64,000 nucleotides of DNA, from NCBI GenBank assembly GCA_938045585.1, contig CALIAU010000005.1, positions 62,001 through 126,000 on the forward strand, read 5' to 3'. This stretch comes from an uncultured Saprospiraceae bacterium. Lineage in GTDB: Bacteria > Bacteroidota > Bacteroidia > Chitinophagales > Saprospiraceae. The position numbers and the translations under genes were made by a program. The notes below the pieces were generated by a model, which did not search any database, was not told the DNA's origin, and saw only the letters and a list, made by a program, of their open reading frames with translations. Positions 60,170 to 64,000 of this stretch are shown piece after piece (positions within the stretch are counted from its first letter, which is position 1; each line of letters begins with the position of its first letter).

Positions 60170-61222
60170 ATGGAAATTAAGTATGACGAGGTTAAAGAAT
60201 ACTATGGTAAGCAGCTGCAGAGCAGCGAAGACCTAAAATCGAATGCTTGCTGCCCCATACAAGCTCCTCCTAAACATATTCAGGAGATCCTGAATATTAT
60301 TCATGATGAAGTAAAAAACAAATACTACGGCTGTGGCCTTACAATACCAAATGAACTAGAAGGCTTAGACATTCTTGATCTAGGTTCTGGAAGTGGAAGA
60401 GATTGTTTTATTGCATCAAACTTAGTAGGACAAGAAGGAAGTGTGACAGGTGTAGATATGACAGACGAACAGTTAGTAGTTGCGAATAAACACATTGACT
60501 ATCACACAGAAAAATTTGGATTTAAATATGCCAATACGAAATTCATAAAAGGCAATATTGACAAGCTTGGAGAACTAGGCTTAGAAAATGGAAAGTTTGA
60601 TCTTATTATTTCTAACTGTGTCATAAACCTTGCAATGAATAAACAAAAGGTGCTCTCAGATGCCTATCGTTTACTAAAGCCTGGTGGTGAGATGTATTTT
60701 AGTGATGTATACGCAGATAGAAGAGTAAGTAAAGAGTTACAGAATGATCCCGTCCTTTGGGGCGAATGCCTAAGCGGAGCACTCTACTGGAATGATTTTC
60801 TAAACTTTGCTAAAAATGCTGGATTTACTGACCCACGTGTTGTAGAGAGTCATCCAATTACAGTAGAAAATGAAGAGCTTGAAAACAAGATTGGAGACCA
60901 TAAATTCTTTTCTGTTACCTATAGACTTTTTAAAATTGATGGACTAGAATCTGATTGTGAAGACTATGGTCAAGCAGTTGCATATAAAGGAACTATTGAA
61001 GGAAGCCCGGCATCATTTGACTTGGACGATCACCATAATTTTCAAAAAGGAAAAATTTCTAGTGTGTGCGGAAATTCTTATAAAATGCTAAAAGACACAC
61101 GCTTTGCTAAGCATTTTGACTTTTATGGAAACTGGGATACACACTATGGCATTTTTGAAGGCTGTGGTGGTAATATGCCCTTTAATGCGGATGACAACAG
61201 TGTAATGGGTGCTTGTTGCTAA
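60170..61222 (+). CDS. arsM: Arsenite S-adenosylmethionine methyltransferase ArsM
   Basis: 350 residues. SAM-binding motif GSGSGRD at 72-78, GVDMTDEQL, and the conserved As-binding cysteines Cys55, Cys150 (ISNC) and Cys200 (GECLSGA). The spacing of 50 residues between the last two matches the catalytic pair of characterised ArsM proteins. Additional Cys27-Cys28 near the N-terminus and Cys349-Cys350 at the end. It methylates As(III) to volatile or excreted forms. Preceded by its own promoter-like element. Confidence 0.93.
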   Translation: MEIKYDEVKEYYGKQLQSSEDLKSNACCPIQAPPKHIQEILNIIHDEVKNKYYGCGLTIPNELEGLDILDLGSGSGRDCFIASNLVGQEGSVTGVDMTDEQLVVANKHIDYHTEKFGFKYANTKFIKGNIDKLGELGLENGKFDLIISNCVINLAMNKQKVLSDAYRLLKPGGEMYFSDVYADRRVSKELQNDPVLWGECLSGALYWNDFLNFAKNAGFTDPRVVESHPITVENEELENKIGDHKFFSVTYRLFKIDGLESDCEDYGQAVAYKGTIEGSPASFDLDDHHNFQKGKISSVCGNSYKMLKDTRFAKHFDFYGNWDTHYGIFEGCGGNMPFNADDNSVMGACC

Positions 61223-61249
61223 TCATTAATTAATAAAAGAATAACTACA

Positions 61250-62071
61250 TTGAAATTTACAGGTAAGACAAATGAACATTTTGAGATATTAAATATCAGC
61301 AGCTCGAATCAAGAATTAATTAGTCAAAAAAACGATGGCCTACTTTCGTTAATTTGGTTTGAAGAAGATAATAATGTACTCAACATTGATACAAAAGAAT
61401 ATATTCTAAATAAAAATCAAATCATTTGCCTCACACAATTTCATAACGTAGAAGTAGTCCAGGTACATTCGGCAAGAGCCCTACTCTTTAATGCTCCATT
61501 CTATTGTATTCTTGATCATGATAGCGAAGTAGGCTGTAAGGGAGTTCTTTACTATGGTTCACCAAGTGTCCCCGTACTTAGCCCATCCCCTGATGACATT
61601 GATGTCTTGAGTACCGTTTGGCAAATGGCTGTACATGAGTTTAAAGCAGCAGATTCACTCCAGCTTGAAATGCTTCAAATGATGCTCAAAAGAATTTTAA
61701 TTCTTTGTACACGTATTTACCAATCACAAGATAATTTTGACCACATGGACACTGGCCAAATTGATATTGTACGTGAATTTAATTTCCTAGTAGAACAACA
61801 CTTTAAAACAAAACATTCTGTATCAGAATACGCTGAGCTGCTTAATAAATCTCCAAAAACTCTATCCAACCTATTCGGAAAATTAAAGAGTAGTAGCCCT
61901 CTTCAAATCATTCAAAGTAGAATTATGTTGGAAGTAAGAAGATTGCTCCGGTATACGGATAAACCTGTTTCTGAAATTGGCTACGATGTAGGCTTTAATG
62001 ATGTCCAATCCTTTAGCCGATTCTTTAAGAAAAACGAGGGTATCTCGCCCTCTGAATATAGAATGGCTTAA
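61250..62071 (+). CDS. AraC family transcriptional regulator
   Basis: 273 residues from a TTG start. N-terminal cupin-like sensing region (about 15-110; SLIWFEEDNNVLNIDTKEYI), then a linker and a C-terminal AraC DNA-binding domain (about 175-273) with HTH helices SVSEYAELLNKSPKTLSNLF and PVSEIGYDVGFNDVQSFSRF. It lies 27 bases after arsM and is followed by four phased repeats that look like AraC-type binding sites, and then a carboxymuconolactone decarboxylase-like gene, so it may control that gene. Confidence 0.92.
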   Translation: MKFTGKTNEHFEILNISSSNQELISQKNDGLLSLIWFEEDNNVLNIDTKEYILNKNQIICLTQFHNVEVVQVHSARALLFNAPFYCILDHDSEVGCKGVLYYGSPSVPVLSPSPDDIDVLSTVWQMAVHEFKAADSLQLEMLQMMLKRILILCTRIYQSQDNFDHMDTGQIDIVREFNFLVEQHFKTKHSVSEYAELLNKSPKTLSNLFGKLKSSSPLQIIQSRIMLEVRRLLRYTDKPVSEIGYDVGFNDVQSFSRFFKKNEGISPSEYRMA

Positions 62072-62166
62072 GCTCGCTTTACATCAGTGTAAAATCACTT
62101 TAGCTACCATAGTTAAGCTATTACTACAAGGAATTCAAATAAAACCTAAGCCCAAAAACACCTAAA

Positions 62167-62246
62167 AGGAACTATTGCTAAGTCCATAGGAAAAATTGCC
62201 AATACCCTTGGGAACAATTGACTATATCTAGGGAAATCTTGACTAT
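62167..62246 (+). promoter_or_regulatory. Four phased 16-bp repeats (candidate AraC binding sites)
   Basis: Repeats start at 62167, 62188, 62210 and 62231 (periods 21, 22, 21). All share GGAAnnnTTG; the last two also share ACTAT (GGGAACAATTGACTAT and GGGAAATCTTGACTAT). Period 21 is two helical turns, as in direct-repeat sites of AraC-family proteins. They lie between the araC-like gene and the next gene, the last one about 64 bases before its ATG. Confidence 0.65.
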
Positions 62247-62309
62247 TCGTACAACTATTTTCCCCTGCATATTTGTATTATAATTAATTAACAAACAAAA
62301 AAATTTTAA

Positions 62310-62864
62310 ATGTCAAGATTTAATATACCAAGCAAAGATCAAGTATCAGAAAGCAATCAAGCAATTTTTGAAGACCTAGAAAAGGGCTTAGGATTTGTAC
62401 CTAATTTATATGCATACTACGCAAAAAGCGATTCTGGATTAGCCGATTACCTAGCTTTTCAAAATAGAGCAAGTTCTCTTTCTAAAAAAGAAAAAGAAAT
62501 TATCAATCTAGTTGTTAGCGAAATTAATGGCTGTGGCTATTGCCTTTCTGCTCATACAGTTGTAGCAGGAATGAACGGATTCACACCAGAACAAATTTCA
62601 GAAATCAGAACTGGATCTGCTAATTTTGATGATAAACAAAATGCGCTCGCTCGCTTCGTACATGCTGTTACCACTAATAGAGGTCAGGTATCAAATGATG
62701 CCAAAGAAGCTTTTTTCAATGCTGGATACACAGAAGAAAACTTAATAGATGTTGTTTTTAATATAGCAGACAAAACGGTCAGCAATCTCATACATAATAT
62801 CACACAATTTGAGATTGACTTCCCGCTTGCACCAGGAGTGGAAACTCTAGCAGTGCCTGCATAA
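62310..62864 (+). CDS. AhpD-like/carboxymuconolactone decarboxylase family protein
   Basis: 184 residues. CMD fold: FEDLEKGLGFVPNLYAYYAK, helix EKEIINLVVSEINGCGYCLS with the redox pair Cys75-GY-Cys78 and His82, and NIADKTVSNLIHNITQFEID near the end. The CxxC-x3-H pattern is that of AhpD-type peroxidase-related proteins. It is the probable target of the AraC regulator upstream and is closed by a strong terminator. Confidence 0.9.
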   Translation: MSRFNIPSKDQVSESNQAIFEDLEKGLGFVPNLYAYYAKSDSGLADYLAFQNRASSLSKKEKEIINLVVSEINGCGYCLSAHTVVAGMNGFTPEQISEIRTGSANFDDKQNALARFVHAVTTNRGQVSNDAKEAFFNAGYTEENLIDVVFNIADKTVSNLIHNITQFEIDFPLAPGVETLAVPA

Positions 62865-62877
62865 TAATTTTAGTCAT

Positions 62878-62916
62878 AACAGTAGGTGTTTCAAAAGTGA
62901 AACACCTACTGTTTTT
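62878..62916 (+). terminator. Perfect intrinsic terminator after the AhpD-like gene
   Basis: Arms 62878-62893 (AACAGTAGGTGTTTCA) and 62898-62913 are fully complementary over 16 bp with a 4-base loop AAAG, ending in a five-T run (62912-62916). It lies 14 bases after the stop at 62864 and before the lipoprotein gene at 62940. Confidence 0.9.
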
Positions 62917-62939
62917 CCGAAACAATTAATTTGATAAAA

Positions 62940-63617
62940 ATGAAAACCTACCCAATAATTTTGCTCGCCCTAGTAAGTCTTTTTATGCATGCTTGCATAC
63001 AGGATGATTTTGTAGATGACGAAGTAGACCCAATTCTTAGAATAAACGAAAGCATTGATAGCCTGGAGATAAATACAAGCTACCAATATGAAGCTACCTA
63101 TCTAAATAATGTAGGAAGCCCTGAATCTGTAGATATTGTATGGTCTAGTTCAGATTCGGAAATTATAGAAATGACAGAAGATGGCTTAGCTACAGCAAAA
63201 GCAGAAGGTAGTGCTACAATAACAGCTAGCTTTGATGATGGAAACCGTGCACTTGAAGCTACAAACCTAGTGCACGTTGGAGATAACACAACAATTGTTG
63301 AACAAGCATCTATCATGGGCTTTATCGAAACAACTACCTTTTATGATCTCGAAGGTGATTTTATCTATGAAGAAACCGAAACAGGGACTAGACTAAGCTT
63401 TGCTGACAATTATGTTGCTTCAGCTGGACTTCCTGGCCTTTACATCTATCTGTCTAACAATAGAAATTCCATAGCAAATGCGTTGGAAATAGGGGGCGTA
63501 GAAACATTTAGCGGAGCACATAGTTATGAAATCCCAGATGTAGGACTTATGGATTATCAATTTATTGTCTACTTCTGTAAACCATTTAATGTCAAAGTAG
63601 GTGATGGAGAATTTTAA
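62940..63617 (+). CDS. Lipoprotein with Ig-like (BIG2) domain
   Basis: 225 residues from the ATG at 62940; a TTG 9 bases earlier is less likely. Signal peptide with lipobox FMHACIQ (Cys about 19). An Ig-like BIG2 domain about 33-110 (SLEINTSYQYEATYLNN, VDIVWSSSDSEIIEMTEDGL, AEGSATITASFDDGN), then a beta-rich domain about 120-225 reminiscent of the electron transfer DM13 type (SFADNYVASAGLPGLYIYLSN and AHSYEIPDVGLMDYQFIVYF; final CKPFNVKVGDGEF). Outer membrane or surface. Separate transcript because of the strong terminator before it. Adjacent to an outer-membrane protein gene. Confidence 0.8.
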   Translation: MKTYPIILLALVSLFMHACIQDDFVDDEVDPILRINESIDSLEINTSYQYEATYLNNVGSPESVDIVWSSSDSEIIEMTEDGLATAKAEGSATITASFDDGNRALEATNLVHVGDNTTIVEQASIMGFIETTTFYDLEGDFIYEETETGTRLSFADNYVASAGLPGLYIYLSNNRNSIANALEIGGVETFSGAHSYEIPDVGLMDYQFIVYFCKPFNVKVGDGEF

Positions 63618-63636
63618 TCCTCGAAAAAAAACAAAC

Positions 63637-64000
63637 ATGAAAAATACAATTACAAGCCTTCTTATAGTTTTTGTCGCTTATGGATCAGCTCTAGCAGGAG
63701 GCCCATGGCCACAATTAAAAGGAAATGGATATTTTAAATTATCGGAATGGTGGACCGTCTTCGATCAACACTATACAGACCAAGGTCTCATTGATCCTAA
63801 CCTGACTACTGGAATATATAATACATCTTTGTACGCAGAATACGGAATTACAAACAGATTTACAACAATTGTAAATTTCCCTTTCCTTAGCAGGAATTAT
63901 GTAAACAATCTCCGGTCCGGAACTACAGGTGATATTATTGTCGCTGGTGATGCTATTAATACAATTGGAGATATTGATCTTGGACTAAAATTGGGATTGA
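63637..64000 (+). CDS. Outer-membrane beta-barrel-like protein, N-terminal part (cut by window edge)
   Basis: ATG at 63637; 121 complete codons before the window ends. Signal peptide MKNTITSLLIVFVAYGSALA, then alternating aromatic and polar strands (GYFKLSEWWTVFDQHYTDQG, TSLYAEYGITNRFTTIVNFP, IGDIDLGLKLGL) as in outer-membrane beta-barrels. It follows the lipoprotein gene by 19 bases, so the two are probably one unit: a surface lipoprotein and an outer-membrane barrel. Family not named. Confidence 0.75.
   Translation, partial: MKNTITSLLIVFVAYGSALAGGPWPQLKGNGYFKLSEWWTVFDQHYTDQGLIDPNLTTGIYNTSLYAEYGITNRFTTIVNFPFLSRNYVNNLRSGTTGDIIVAGDAINTIGDIDLGLKLGL

Noticed and set aside
60170-61222. UbiE/COQ5 methyltransferase instead of ArsM
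   Set aside because: The SAM fold is shared, but the three ArsM-type cysteines and the position next to ArsR decide for ArsM.
62167-62246. CRISPR-like regular repeats
   Set aside because: Repeats are only 16 bases with 5-6 base gaps and there are no cas genes; the layout fits protein binding sites.

Overview
The window is a stretch of AT-rich chromosome from a member of the phylum Bacteroidota. The evidence is a Bat (Bacteroides aerotolerance) operon, secreted proteins ending in type IX secretion (T9SS) sorting domains with the PNP motif, several TAnnTTTG promoter elements, a DUF2723 membrane protein, fused GH3/beta-lactamase-like and other typical Bacteroidota families, and frequent TTG starts. 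A class II HMG-CoA reductase next to a type 2 isopentenyl diphosphate isomerase points to the mevalonate route, which fits Saprospiria or Flavobacteriia-like lineages; I cannot resolve the order. I see no rRNA, tRNA, CRISPR array, phage or transposase gene.

Layout. 1-6.0 kb (minus strand): MoxR, DUF58, an anchored Bat protein, BatA, BatB, BatC and the beginning of BatD, tightly overlapping. 6.1-11.7 kb: an unknown secreted protein, an FMN reductase, an orphan LytS-like sensor kinase, RadA and two Hsp20 chaperones. 11.7-12.1 kb: a palindrome-rich repeat element. 12.1-16 kb (minus): a molybdopterin oxidoreductase-like protein, a CPBP protease, HMG-CoA reductase and Fni. 16-24 kb: TsaE, alanine dehydrogenase and two tandem secreted M4 metallopeptidases. 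24-37.4 kb: PBP1A, a TMTC-like membrane/TPR protein, the GH3-beta-lactamase fusion, a LolC/E-like permease, two lipoprotein cyclophilins, a ROK kinase and a TPR protein. 37.7-39.4 kb: an ECF sigma factor locus with a shared 17-bp motif. 39.4-57.6 kb: housekeeping and secreted genes (acyltransferase, LigA, DUF2723, RpiB, M28 peptidase, FG-GAP protein, Pgi), with a second copy of the repeat element at 49.2-49.5 kb.

57.1-64 kb is the most accessory-looking part. It holds an arsenic-type cluster (ArsR, DUF6428, ArsN-like acetyltransferase, ChrA-type transporter, ArsM). Three of the proteins end in Cys-Cys, and a 22-bp inverted repeat lies just before arsR. Next come an AraC regulator, a set of four phased 16-bp repeats, an AhpD-like protein closed by a perfect terminator hairpin, an Ig-like lipoprotein and the start of an outer-membrane protein.

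The most notable non-genic signals are the AraC-side tandem repeats (62167-62246), the perfect 18-bp hairpin inside a small membrane-protein gene (54043-54083), the duplicated ECF-locus motif (38241-38257 and 39392-39408), the two copies of the palindromic repeat element, and the paired TGTCW motifs upstream of the Hsp20 operon.
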